Below the pieces are notes generated by a model. The model was given only the letters and a program-made list of their open reading frames with translations. It had not been told where the DNA came from and ran no database searches. From Casuarina equisetifolia (Eukaryota > Streptophyta > Magnoliopsida > Fagales > Casuarinaceae): a stretch of DNA of 64,000 bases. The translations under genes and the position numbers were made by a program. The stretch spans positions 5,704,001-5,768,000 of the forward strand of contig CM052355.1 in the NCBI GenBank assembly GCA_028551475.1, given 5' to 3'. Below are positions 47,308 to 58,819 of the stretch, one piece after another (within the stretch, counting starts at the first letter, position 1; each line of letters opens with the position of its first letter).

Positions 47308-49824
47308 GAAAAGAGTGGAAAGCACAAATCTTTTATACCGCTCTGTGAACCAAATTTCAACAGTCATAAGTTGAAGATGAACTAGACCTGTCGCTTCGAT
47401 CACTTTCACTCGGAAGAACAAAGCATCGAACTCGGTCAGACCCTTCAACGGTGTAGCGTGTCACGAGGACTGAACTGACCGTTGGCTTCTCTCAGTGACT
47501 GTTGACATGACAGTCTAATATTCTCATCCCATCAAATAAGACATCTGAGCGACAACTAGGCATCATTATTACGAGATATAAAAAATAAAAAATAAAAAGT
47601 GGGAATACTCGTTTGAGATGGGATTTTTTCACTTGTTAAGCATAATATTTAGGGAGGTAATAAAGTAGGACCATTAAAAGTTGGGAATCCTCCCTCCATT
47701 ACCATTACGAGGGATAACTCTAAATTACAAGGGAGCTCATCTTTATCCAGGCATAAGCTACAAAATAAAATAAAATTGTAAGGAATCATTTAGGCGGGGG
47801 GCCCATACTGCCCAAAAATGATCAAGGAACAAGGAAACCCCCTAGTGGGCCTTCATCATTACCCGGGACCAAGCACTTCCTATGGGCCACAAAAGTAATT
47901 TTAATTACTTTAATCGGCCTTTTACGCTATGTTATTATCCTGATAGCTTTTCTCGAATTAGAACTTTTAATTAGAGTACAGAAATAACAATAAAAAGTCT
48001 ATAATATCACTTGGTATGCTGCGTGATTAACGTTGTCAAGCAAATGACTACGCAGTACGAGATAAGTTTAGGCGAATCAAAATTTAAATCTGCTGGGAGG
48101 CAAAGCAAGCAATGTGTACTTCCAACTAATCCAGAGGAAGCAAACAGACAAAAGAGAAAAAGGGTGAAAATAGTAGACAGCACTAAACGTGCACGCAGAA
48201 CCCAAAACTGGTCCCAATAATGTGTTGCACGTCGTACGCCAGCTACAGAACCCTGATGAGTCAAATTAATGTTGTACCCCGGTTACTCGGTCATCAAACT
48301 GACGTTACGGTAGTCAGATGTACCCCACAGCTTAAAGTGGGGTTGAGTATGCCAAGGTGCACGACTGCTCTTGGATCATCTTTGGGCTTCTAGTTATGAT
48401 AAGCTCGATCCAGTTTCTTAAGTTATACAGAACTTTTTTTTTTTTTTTAATGCATATCAAATTTGAAACTAAGAGATATTAGGTTATTTTAGTCTACTTG
48501 TAGGCCAAGGCATCCCCACAAGGTATACAAGACGTTTGGTGGAAAAAACACTATTTTTGTGATTTTTTTTTTTGCACATTTTAAATTCAAATCAATCCCC
48601 ACTATAAATGGATGTGACGTTTGGCTATGTTTATGTCTAGTTCGGTCCATGATCTCATGCAAAATCAGTTATATATTAGCGATAAATCTTTTCTTATATG
48701 ACTTATGTCCAGCATCTTCTTACGGGTGACGAATGGAAGAACTTTGTCCAACAACTTTTTAATTAAATTGGATCGCACTAAAAGAAAAAGTGACTCTACT
48801 ATCATATTTAGTTAAACACAAGTGAATAACTTGCTGTATAGGGCTTGTGTCGTGTCTTTACTCTTTTAGTATGAGAGCTTGCCCAACAATTTAAATATTA
48901 AATATATGTTTAGAAGAACAATATATTCATGAAAATGTATGCTGTATTTACTGTTTTTTTGTTAGGAGAAAGGAAATTCTATGGACCCTAAAATTACACC
49001 GGTGTTGTGGGTTATATGAAACACTACTTGGTTAACTAATATAGACAAGTACTTGTATGTTTCATAATTTGCTTATTTACAATGGTATGAAACTTGTTAA
49101 TTATTTATTTATTTATTTCTGAAAGAGTAGATTGTTGGTAGAAAGTTATTAGAAAATAAATCTTACAACGAGATACACATCCCATCCATCTTTTTTGCAT
49201 ATATAGAAAAATTTGACCAATATTTAGGTATGTGTGATTTGTGAAGTGCTAAAACTTATTTATTATTTTTTTATACACATGCACCCAACTCATCTATCCC
49301 ATATGGTGTCAAACTTAGAATCTTTTGGTTCTTTACCCTATTAACTTTACCACTAAACTAACATGTGGTCAACAAGTGTTGAGTTTAATGGAGTTAAAGA
49401 TATTATTTCTTTATTACCCTTTTTTTGGGCCGAGAGACTTTAGAGTACTTTGATTTTCCCTAAACAAGTTTATCTGCAAAAAATCATGCGTGAAGAGGAG
49501 AAAAGAAAGGGAAGTAAAAACAAGATCCTCAAAAGATATAAGCTTCCCGTTCTCTTACAAGAGCCTTCATTTTGTTGATATGCATTGCATCAATTCAGAA
49601 GGGCCAAGCAGCCCAAGCCTTAAAAGAAAGGACTAAGATAACCAACCTCAAGAACCCTGCCCGATGTAACGGATGCTGGAAAAACTAGGTGACAAACGTT
49701 TCAGATCTCCTTCACTTCGTGAAAAGGGAGAAAAAAGAATCCAAACCGGCTCAAGTATACAACATGTTCGCAATTCGCGTGCATTAATAAGGAAAGAAAC
49801 CTTCAAATTTTCAATCAGCTGTAG

Positions 49825-52137
49825 TTATGAGCTCAATCCACTCTTTACTATCTGATCCAACAAACTTACCACTTCAGACATGGTAGGACGCTCGGTGGGG
49901 TTTTCTCTCAAAGCAAGCGCGCCTACATCAGCAAGTTTGAGCAGTGGTTCAACATTTCTTGGTAGAGGCACGTTCCGATCAATAATGGCTGCTGCCTTGC
50001 CGTGTCTTGTTAATGGCAATGCCCATTGAACAATGTCTGGAGGAGAGCAATCCTTGTCATGAGCTTTCCTTCCACTTAAGATCTCAAGCACAACAATTCC
50101 AAAATTGTAAACATCGCTCTCCATATCTCCATTTAAATCTCTGTCACCGGCACTTAATATGCCAAAATCTGCAATTCTTGCCCCCCAATCAGAGTCCAGA
50201 AGAATGTTCGAAGTCTTCACATCCCGATGAACAATGGGGGGTGTGACTTCCTTGTGTAGGTACTCAAGCCCTTTTGCAGCCTGGAATGCGATCTTCAATC
50301 TCAGGTTCCACTCCAAAGGCGAGAGCTCCCCATGGAGATGGTCATAAAGTGTGCCGTGGGGCATGAACTCATAGACCAACAGCCTTTCTCCCATTTCAGC
50401 ACAGTAGCCCAACAAATTCACAATATTGCTATGCCTCATGTTGCTGAGAACTTCAAGTTCTGCTTCAAAATCCCGGTTGGTGGTGTGAATTATTGTGGCA
50501 GCATTTGCTCTTTTGACCGCTACATGCCTACCATCTGTCAGAACTGCTTTGTAGACAAAGCCGAAGCTTCCTCGGCCAAGGACATTGAATTCCTTGAACC
50601 CATGTGTGGCATCCTTTAGTTCCGAAAGCCGAAACACTTGGGTTGTTCCAATACATGTGTTAATAGAGAGAGACGGTGGTGGAGTGGGCTCCTGATCAGC
50701 TTCCACCACCTGCTTGCCCACGCAAATTGTGCACTTGATTTTACCGCTTTCTTCATTCTTAGTTTCGATCATCCTAGGGATAAGACACCACCCAAATGAA
50801 ATCAGTAAAGAAGATGATACTAGAGATCCAATTATGATAACTAATTTCTTCATCTCTCGCTGCTCCTCCTGAGGAATGTCTGATGACGAAGGAAGCCCAC
50901 AAATATCCCAACAAGAGCTGTTCTGGCACAGCGAACAGGCACTGCAAACCCTATCTGCATTCTCACCACACAGACTAGAAGGAAAATAACCTTCAGAACA
51001 ATTTGTCCCACAAGGCAAGCAAATCTTCAAGTCCTTCCTTACACATAAACTCGTCAAATCCGGCTCGTTCAGGATACTTGCATTGAATGCAAACATCCCG
51101 GCTTCACACGAAGCTATTGAACAGACACCGGGACTACATAACTGCAAAGGCGGGCTGTAATCAAGGGGCAACTGCCCATGAACACTCCAGCAACCAAGAA
51201 CCAAGTCAACCTCTCTAATCCCACAAGTCGTAAAATCTGAAGAAGCAATTGCCACGAACCCAGAGCTCTTTGGAATAGAGGAAGAATTAGCTCTTCCCCA
51301 ACACTCAACTCCATGGTCATCCCTACGTAACCCACAGTAATGCTGCGCACCCGCAGACAAGCCCACGAAACGGGTCCCAACTGGTGAAGTTCCAAACTCA
51401 TTGGCCTTACCCCAGCATTTTACTTCCCCAGACACACTAGAGATTCCACAAACTGAACTCCTTCCCGAGGCCAATTCTAAAAAATTCCTGGAAACTGCAG
51501 GCGCTCCTAATTCAACAGATTTGGGTCCCCAGCAAACAACACCACTTTCTGCGTCTCTGACCACACCACAACTGAAACCCTCCCCGGACACAACGTTCCT
51601 CATTTCAAGACCAATAATGTGCGAATCACCAAACGTAGAATTATAAACAATATCTTGAGCAAAACTATTATTCGGTGTTTGACGATATTCCCAACAATCA
51701 ACGGTACCGAAACTAATACTGGAATAGTAAGAACCTCTAATTGCACAAACATGATTTTTCCCAGCAGCAATTTGTGAATAGGTGATGTGTTGGAAACTGG
51801 GAGGGACAAGATTGGTACTTGAACTGATCAAGTTCCAACAGTAGGCCTGCGAAGTGTTCGATGTAATCCCGCACATGAAGCCCTCACCACCGGAGAGAGT
51901 AGCCATCGGTGGCGGAGAACTGAAATATAATGATTGAGAGCTGGACGACTTGTTGCTATTGCCGAAGCACATGATCTCTTGCTTCCCACCGGCATCGATG
52001 GCGCAAAAGTACCCGCTGTCGCCCAATGCAGCGGCGATCGGTCCTGGGGAGCCATACCCGTAGGCAGTAAGCGGCAATGATGGGAGCAGCAGCAGAAGCA
52101 AAATGAGCGAACCAGAGAGACAAATATTGATTGGCAT
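49825..52137 (-). CDS. CRINKLY4-related receptor kinase-like protein, activation-segment deletion (CCR1/CCR2 type)
   Basis: Intronless gene for a 770-residue plasma-membrane receptor-like protein. A signal peptide (about 1-26) precedes seven-fold crinkly/RCC1-like repeats (CWG/CWxxxx words spaced about 40-50 residues, for example VVCWGPKS, VKCWGKAN, VECWGRAN). A TNFR-like cysteine-rich segment follows (about 340-420), then one membrane span (about 430-452) and a kinase domain (about 500-765). The kinase keeps the VAVK lysine, HRDVKTSN and ADFG. Only a few residues (ILSAGDRDLNGDMES) separate DFG from DVYNFG, so the GTxGYxDPEY/APE block is missing. Arabidopsis CRR1/CRR2 (CCR1/CCR2) are known to have the same deletion and little kinase activity. 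This gene is therefore probably their orthologue and a pseudokinase partner for active CRINKLY4-type kinases. The frame is continuous; nothing suggests decay. Confidence 0.93.
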   Translation of the reverse strand: MPINICLSGSLILLLLLLPSLPLTAYGYGSPGPIAAALGDSGYFCAIDAGGKQEIMCFGNSNKSSSSQSLYFSSPPPMATLSGGEGFMCGITSNTSQAYCWNLISSSTNLVPPSFQHITYSQIAAGKNHVCAIRGSYYSSISFGTVDCWEYRQTPNNSFAQDIVYNSTFGDSHIIGLEMRNVVSGEGFSCGVVRDAESGVVCWGPKSVELGAPAVSRNFLELASGRSSVCGISSVSGEVKCWGKANEFGTSPVGTRFVGLSAGAQHYCGLRRDDHGVECWGRANSSSIPKSSGFVAIASSDFTTCGIREVDLVLGCWSVHGQLPLDYSPPLQLCSPGVCSIASCEAGMFAFNASILNEPDLTSLCVRKDLKICLPCGTNCSEGYFPSSLCGENADRVCSACSLCQNSSCWDICGLPSSSDIPQEEQREMKKLVIIIGSLVSSSLLISFGWCLIPRMIETKNEESGKIKCTICVGKQVVEADQEPTPPPSLSINTCIGTTQVFRLSELKDATHGFKEFNVLGRGSFGFVYKAVLTDGRHVAVKRANAATIIHTTNRDFEAELEVLSNMRHSNIVNLLGYCAEMGERLLVYEFMPHGTLYDHLHGELSPLEWNLRLKIAFQAAKGLEYLHKEVTPPIVHRDVKTSNILLDSDWGARIADFGILSAGDRDLNGDMESDVYNFGIVVLEILSGRKAHDKDCSPPDIVQWALPLTRHGKAAAIIDRNVPLPRNVEPLLKLADVGALALRENPTERPTMSEVVSLLDQIVKSGLSS

Positions 52138-53206
52138 CTCTTGAGAAATGGGTCTTAGCTGGTTGATGCAGCTGTTAACATAGATTGGAAGCGGGTGATG
52201 GTTTCGTCAGTCTGGTGTGGTGATTCTCTGCTGGAGCTGAGCCTGCTGGGACAGTTCATGGGGGATTTATGCAATTTTATTTTACAGTTCGGAAGTGTGG
52301 ATGTCAGACCGTTATGAAGTCAAACGGAAGTTCCTTTGACTTGAGCGAAAATAGCTCATTCGATACTCAGTAGTAACTGTTATTTAAAATCAATGGCATG
52401 TGAAATGCTTTTCTGTAGATCCCCAGACCAATGCCATGACCAAGCAGAACAGGCTGTATGTAAGGAAGATGACAAGTTTCCTAATCGAGTCTCTCTTTGT
52501 CCTTGTGTCTCCTCAGCGAAACTCTGCTCTGAACAATAAGAGAATCCTGAAGCTGTTCTCGAGAACCTGTCTCTTCTTCTTCAATTCTTTTGAGTGATAC
52601 TGTTCTCCAACTGTATCTGGAGAAGATTTGGTCATTCTCAAGTAAGGTAGGCTCAGGAAATGGTGCCAAAGATCGAGCACGGTGTGATAGAACATGCGTT
52701 TGTCTTGCATATGCCCCCTAACGCCCAGCCCAGGAAGCCTTTCATGTCGAGGCCATTGATCTGCTACCAATGAATGCAAAATTCAATTTTGTATTACAGA
52801 AGGAAGAAACTTAAAGCAATGGAGTTCCAGATCTTCCAAAGATTGTCTGCACATGGGACTCCTTGTCATGAAATTTATTAACATTATGACCACTAGTAAA
52901 CTGCCGGAGCTGACTGAACTTGCTCACAGTACTTCCGTACCCACGTGGAGAAGACGCGTAATCGAAGGTTACGGAAAGCAGGGTTTTGCACTTGTGCTGA
53001 GTCAAGAACAGCCATCAGTAATACTTCAGCGATCGATCCGACGAAAACAATATTTAGTCAATGGAGACAATAGCCACCTTGTGCGGCGAGACTACACGAA
53101 CAACTTGCAAATTTTCTTCCTTTTTACTAGTTAAAACATGTTCTCCAACCATTCTTTACGTTGAATTTGCTTTACATTTCATTTAAGACGCATCTTATTT
53201 TAGCCA
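52138..53206. other. Divergent spacer between the receptor-like and transferrin-like genes
   Basis: About 1.3 kb separates two start codons on opposite strands. It should contain both promoters. No coding signal was seen; short open frames near 52.4-53.1 kb lack motifs. Confidence 0.6.
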
Positions 53207-53214
53207 TATAAAAA
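53207..53214 (+). promoter_or_regulatory. Candidate TATA box of the transferrin-like gene
   Basis: TATAAAAA, 234 bases before the ATG at 53,441. This would give a leader of about 200 bases. Positional evidence only. Confidence 0.35.
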
Positions 53215-53440
53215 AGTACGTGCACATGAAGTACCTTCAACGATATTTGTTTATCAGTATCTAGAAATCGAAAATTAAATATATTTTTTTCTCGTCTTCT
53301 CCAAACATTGCTTCACGATTACACCAATAAGCTATTCCTTGGTGTGAACGCTGGCCGTTGGACGTAACCATGCTTTTCTCCCAAACTCCCATCTCCGATC
53401 TCCATCACTGCGTTGACATCACAGTACACCACATTCTGAG

Positions 53441-56400
53441 ATGCAGATCTCAACCCTGCTTTCACTTTCTCTTTCTCTCTTCTTGTTTTCGTACTCGTTC
53501 TCACTATCCTTTGTTCAAGGTACGTCGATACAGTAAACATTCACGTATTTTCCATACACAAAAATGGATATTGAAATTTTTATAGCTTAAAAGTCTTTCT
53601 TTCATTACAGGTTTAGACTTTTTGCACGAACCTAGCTCCGGTGATTATTCTCCGCCTCCGCCTTCATTGTTTATATCACCCGCACCAGTAACAGAGAATG
53701 GAGGAGGTAGCAGTGGAGGTTAGTATTCCGCCAGGACTGCGCCAATTCATACGCAAACATGGAACATAACGTCATTCTCATAATACAAAAATTATTTCTT
53801 TTATCTTAGGGTTAGAGCCAGCGCCAGCGCCGCATTCTGGTGACGACGCAGCGTCGTCCCCATATATGTCGCCTGCATCTGATTATGGTGGGTATTCGCC
53901 GCCCTCGCCGATGTCTTTCATATCCCCTGCGCCGATGACTAATAATGGGGGAGGTAGTAGCGGAGGTGGGAATTCCGACGAGACTGCACCGAATCGGGCG
54001 CCCACGGAAGGGACGGGACCGAATATGATAAGGTGGTGCGCCGTGAGAGATGAGTTCGATAACTGCGAGCACTTCGTCGGCCTTCTGCAGCCTGACGCTT
54101 ACAAATGGAAATGGTAACTTTTTAACATTAACACGAGAAATATAAATACTTTTCCCAACCAAAAAGGCTAAAGCAATAGAACATGGCATGCTCTGTATGA
54201 ATTTTTATTTTATTTTACTTTTTTACTCACATACTCCCAACTTAATAATTAGTGACCTTTATTAGCTTATCACTGAACAAACCTTGCGATCCTTGTATGT
54301 ATGAGACTACAACATAATCAAATTTCAGCATAAAAGTACAGCTTTCTTCCTACTGCTATATATGCGGTCATTTCTTTAGATGAAAATCTACTCGATCTTC
54401 GTTCCTAGTGATATTTCTCTTTGGGAAATACAACTTTTAGACAGAGTTACTAGTTTTGCTGGAGAATCTTTTGACTTGAATTTTCTTGCGTGGGATTTCG
54501 GCATTGAAGTGGAACTTAGGGACAGAATTCCACTTCAGTATTTGCTCGAGTAGCTGGCTTAGACTCCAATTCCAGGTTGTAGTAGCTTTGAACAAACCTA
54601 AATGAAGTCTAGTCTCTACACTTACTGTTAGAAGAGAACATTAAAGTAACATTAGAACAGTATGCACAAAAAATTTCCAGTCGAGATGTAACATGGACCG
54701 ACTAAAAGAGAGATGTATAAGATGTGTGGCAATACACGGAAGTCATGGAAATTCATAATATGTTTGCTCTTTGGATACGTCATAACTTCCGTCTGATTTT
54801 CTGTTCTGTTTAGTGTCAAAAGGGATACCATCCAAGAGTGTCTGGAATCAATAAAGAGGGGAGAAGCAGATATTATAAATTTAGAAGCTGGACTGGCTTA
54901 CATTGCATTTGTTAACTACTCCATGAAGGCCATCGGAAATGAAGTTTACTGCGACCAAGCCAAAAGCTATCTTGCTGTTGCAGTCGTAAGTAGAAAAGCT
55001 TGCGAAGACAATGCGGGAATCAGCTTATTGGATTTCAAGGGCAAGAAGTCTTGCCATGGAGGTTACTCCACAGCAACGGGTTGGAACTATCCCATTACTC
55101 ATATCAAAACATTCATTGATTCTGAAAAAATGAATGACAAGGAGATTGCGGCCGGTTTTTTCTCAAAGGTTTGTGCTCCATCTGAGTTTCAAGGATCTGG
55201 CGTTTGTACTGGGTGTGGAGATGAAAATGGCCTGTGCCCTACAGACAGTTTATATTTTGGTCACTTAGGACCCTTTAGGTGCCTTCTCGAGGACATGGGA
55301 AACATTGCCTTTGTCAGAGCGGATACTGCTCTACTCTATTCTATGGAGGGGCCTCATAACCAGTCGTGGTCAGCAAAGTCAATTAGAGACTTCATGTGGG
55401 TAGATTGGTTGACTTCTTATTTGAAAGTTCGCTTTTTTTTTTGAGAAAAAAGTAGAATTACATAAAGCAATTCTATTCTTTTTTCTTGCCTTGATACAGG
55501 TATCTCTGTCCTCAAGGGGGTTGCAGAGAAATCAATGGTTATCCTGGAGCTTGTTCGTAAGTTTTGAAAAGACATTAATAAGATGATTTTACTCTTAATT
55601 TAGATGTCAAATTATTTTTGACACATCATCTTTGGGACAATTTATATTTTTTGTTTGCCTTTTTAAGGGGCAATCTCAATAGGTACTGTTTTATAGACTA
55701 TAATATGCCATATCTCATGTTTTGAATGTTAAGCTCGTAATAGATACTTCTAACTTTCGTTGAAAAAAAATATATATATATTCTGAAACAACAGCATGAA
55801 CTTGCTTATATAACACACACTAACAATTAATACCTTTAGTTTCGTCTTTGGATATAAATTATTAGGAGTCAACTGTATTGTGAAATCAAGGTGGTCCTCT
55901 TGTTATCTCGTGGCAATATTGGGAGCCACTTTATATGGCATTTGCTGCCAGTATTGCCACGTGCTGTCTCTTTGCTGAAGTTGGTTGTTTCTGATGTGAA
56001 TCTCTTTGCCTTTGTTAGATATGGCAGAGTTCCTGCAGACGTAATTATGGCAAGCAATTCCATTCCAAACAAGAAGAGATTGTTCGTTTTGGAAATGTTG
56101 ATGAATGCTACCAGGGAAGGAAAAGTGGGAGCCAGCAATGTCCTTAGCCCAAGGTAAGGCCGTTGGCCAGGATTTTGATGTTCCTTCAAATTCCCATGGC
56201 AATCTTTACCAAGAAAGAATTTATACTACGAACTTGAAGCAAGAGGAGTTCTACTTTTTATGCAGCACTCAAGGATTAGACGTGATCAAGAAGGTCACAA
56301 GGTCCTATCTGGATAAATCAGCTTTAGTTTCACAGAGCATACACGAATTAAACACCCCCAAAACTCAAGCCAACTCTTCCAAAGTTAATCCGAAATCAAG

Positions 56401-56642
56401 TAAGTTGTTTTTCTTTGTGTGGATGGATAGGATAGGATAGGAAGTATTCTTTTTCCTCGCTAAAGAGGTGCTACTTCATTCTCTTACATGATATCTTATG
56501 GGGTTTTAGCTAGAGAATTTATCTACTAACTTCTATCTGCATCGTCTTAACAGATGTGTCTTCGGTTTCATGTATTTTTCACTCACCAGCCATGATGTTC
56601 ATCTCAATCCTGTCTATTCTCGCGTTTGATATCCTGCAATGA
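53441..56642 (+). CDS. Transferrin-like, single-lobe, predicted GPI-anchored protein
   Basis: Secreted protein with one transferrin-type lobe. Exons: 53441-53519, 53611-53718, 53810-54113, 54814-55395, 55500-55556, 56019-56153, 56218-56399 and 56554-56642 (511 residues in this model). A signal peptide (1-26) leads to two Pro/Gly/Ser-rich linker repeats. The lobe follows: IRWCAVRDEFDNC, CVKRDTIQEC, RGEADIINLEAGLAYIAF, YLAVAVV, FKGKKSCHGG with TGW, YFGHLGPFRCLLEDMGNIAFV and GRVPADVIMAS. The C terminus is hydrophobic after a Ser-rich site (AMMFISILSILAFDILQ), as for GPI attachment; animal melanotransferrin is also GPI-linked. Most iron and carbonate ligand positions are substituted, so function is unclear. 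The reading frame shifts near 56,154: a 64-base GT-AG intron (56,154-56,217) restores it, but an indel is an alternative. No plant role is known to me. Confidence 0.85.
53611..53915 (+). repeat. Duplicated linker exon in the transferrin-like gene
   Basis: Exon 2 (53,611-53,718; 108 bases, phase 1 at both ends) encodes GDYSPPPPSLFISPAPVTENGG. Exon 3 begins with a related stretch, SDYGGYSPP then SFISPAPMTNNGGG. The same order of tyrosine-proline, phenylalanine-isoleucine-serine-proline and glycine-serine blocks indicates an internal exon duplication. Confidence 0.75.
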
Positions 56643-57359
56643 TGTAGAATCCGAAGGATATTAAGCACTTAAAGACCGAAGAAGTGCTCTGAGACAGTTT
56701 TGACAAATTGGCTAGGGCATCTATTTCTTGCTGATGCGTTTCGTGATGGGCACAAGAGGCCTGCTTCACAAGCTAGCATCCCCTGATCACATGAAGCATG
56801 TCTCCCTTTTCACATAGCATGGTAATCAAATATTGGACTGCTATGCGAGTAGAAATAAATTCTATAGATCAGATGAAGAATTTTCATGAAATGGGAAATA
56901 TGACTGCGGCTCAAAAAAAAAAAAATGTAATTCCTCCACAAAAGGGGGGAAAAAAACTACAATTTTGTGAAAAAAGTTCTGTTGGCAGTGCGAATCAGTG
57001 AAAACCAAAAAGTTATGTTAAACATCCTCGTGAAATTCAACCTCGGAAATCCCTATCAAAATACGTGAGAAGCGAATTCCCTAAATGAACACTAATCCGG
57101 CCGGCTGGACATTTATTACGGCAGTCTTTTAGAACAAAGGAAAAAGAAGAAAAACGAGAGAATGAATAACAGCTATTCAATAGTTAACTAGATATGAAAC
57201 AGATACGTTTCACAGTAGTTTTAGGTACTAAAGTGAACGTCATAGCCGCAAATTAATGACTTCTAAACTTAATTACACAGACCAGTGATGCAAACTCTTG
57301 ATTCATTGCAGATTGTTGCATGAACTTTTACAGTCGAGGTATGACTAAAATTCCACGAT
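56643..57359. other. Convergent spacer between the transferrin-like and Lhca1 genes
   Basis: 717 bases between two stop codons on opposite strands. It should contain both 3' untranslated regions. An A13 run lies near 56,914. No gene seen. Confidence 0.65.
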
Positions 57360-58566
57360 TCACGGGAAAAGGTCTCTGGGAATGATGACATCCCCGATGT
57401 TTCTGTGCCATGGGTCAGCCAAGTGAGTGGCCAAGTTTTCCAAAGGTCCTGTGCCGGGGTAAGCTGATTGTTGCACGCAAAAGCCCACAAAAGCCAACAG
57501 TGCAAGCCGGCCTATATATGAATCAAACAACCAAAATTAGATTAGATGATTTCATAACTACTTCAATAGCTAAGAACGATTCTAACAACTAGTCAATCCT
57601 TCTAAAAGCTTGAGGAGTAAAAGAATAGCATAACAGTTGATTATTTCGGATGAATGTGTTAAGGAATATGAGTTCAAGGTGCTAACCATTTTTGATCTCT
57701 TTGACCTTGTACTCCTCGAACTTTACGGGGTCCTTGGAGAATCCCAGGGGATCAAAAGCACCACCAGGGTACTTCTTCTTCTCGGGATCCTTCTCCATGC
57801 TGCGTTGGTGCTCCACAAAGGCTATGGAAAGGAATTCAATGACCAAAATTGTAGGGAGGGTGCCCCATGGCACTGGGTTGCCCAAGTAGGTGGCTTGGCC
57901 TCCTGGAATGGCCGCCCACTCTTGAGCCTTCACCCAGTTCCCTAACCCCAAGGCCTCTGGTACCAGAATTCCTGGCTGCAAGGATATTGAGATGGAGATC
58001 AGCTAAACCAAAACTCACTCAAAATCAAACTCATCCTGTTGCAAATTCCTTATTAGAACTGGGAAAAGAAAAAAAGAAAAAGTGGCTGTTGTTGAAAAGA
58101 GACTTACAACGGCAAGCATAGCCCATCTGCAGTGAATGAGTTCAGATTCCTTAAATCTTTCGAGGTTCTCTGGGACTTCACCAAGCCGAAGTGGGTCAAA
58201 TCCAAAGTCACTGCCAGATAGCAACACATGCAATTATACTTCACATCACAGTGATTACAGAAACACAACAATAACAAAATTGCGGTCATGAAAGAGAGAA
58301 ATTGTAAGCGCTTTTATTTTCACGTTTAATTTCTGAGAACCAAACAGTTGTTAATGCCTACAATCATACCCGGGCGCCGAGCCATCGAGGTACGGAGGCC
58401 GGGGCTGGCCTGGCATCCACTCGGCGGACATGGTGAAGCGGGACGAGGCATTGGCGCCAACACTAGGAAGTGGGATAGAGGTGGCGAATTTGGACTTTGA
58501 AGAGGAAAGGACCGATGGGAAGGCGGTGGTGGCAATGCCATAGCTCATCAAAGCCTTGGAAGCCAT
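57360..58566 (-). CDS. LHCA1: Photosystem I chlorophyll a/b-binding protein Lhca1, plastid precursor
   Basis: Light-harvesting antenna of photosystem I; Lhca1 pairs with Lhca4 on the core complex in the thylakoid membrane. Four exons join in phase to 246 residues: 58370-58566, 58108-58210, 57687-57975 and 57360-57511. A Ser/Ala-rich transit peptide of about 45 residues precedes [20 protein letters not shown]. Diagnostic Lhca1 text follows: [20 protein letters not shown]; helix [21 protein letters not shown] with the chlorophyll-ligand histidine; [18 protein letters not shown]; helix [35 protein letters not shown]; helix [18 protein letters not shown]; and the tail [15 protein letters not shown]. 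The length is typical. It is divergent to the ABC1-like kinase, another predicted plastid protein. Confidence 0.98.
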
Positions 58567-58718
58567 GCTCTCCGAATTGGGTGAGAAGTGGAGCTGATGG
58601 GAAGAGATTTGGATATGGGCTGCAGAGGAAGAACAGGTAGTACAAGTATGCGCAGGTGGGATATTGACAAATCCATACCTAGATTGCCATTGGCTACCGA
58701 TACTTGTTTCTGTTTAGT

Positions 58719-58777
58719 CATTGGACCACGTGTGATCTTTCAATCCATTAGAGTACGTGGAATATCCCGTGGTTATC
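58719..58777 (-). promoter_or_regulatory. Light-type promoter motifs upstream of Lhca1
   Basis: On the gene strand, about 150-215 bases upstream of the start codon, there is a CCAAT box (58,719-58,723), a perfect G-box CACGTG (58,727-58,732) and a GATAA I-box core (58,773-58,777). A second CCAAT lies near 58,690. This combination is typical of photosynthesis-gene promoters (established knowledge); function here is inferred. Confidence 0.5.
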
Positions 58778-58819
58778 ACATATCTATAACTTTTGCGTGG
58801 TGGAGGTTGATTCTCATGA

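Larger units (their letters stand above)
42136..49824. other. Intergenic region between MIR160 and the CRINKLY4-related gene
   Basis: No protein gene is supported. 42.1-42.8 kb probably carries MIR160 upstream sequence. A frame at 44,429-44,695 (minus, 88 codons) has no recognisable motif. A CA/CT patch is at about 46,340-46,365, a C22-G-A18 homopolymer junction at 47,267-47,307, and strongly AT-rich sequence at 47.9-49.4 kb. Confidence 0.5.
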
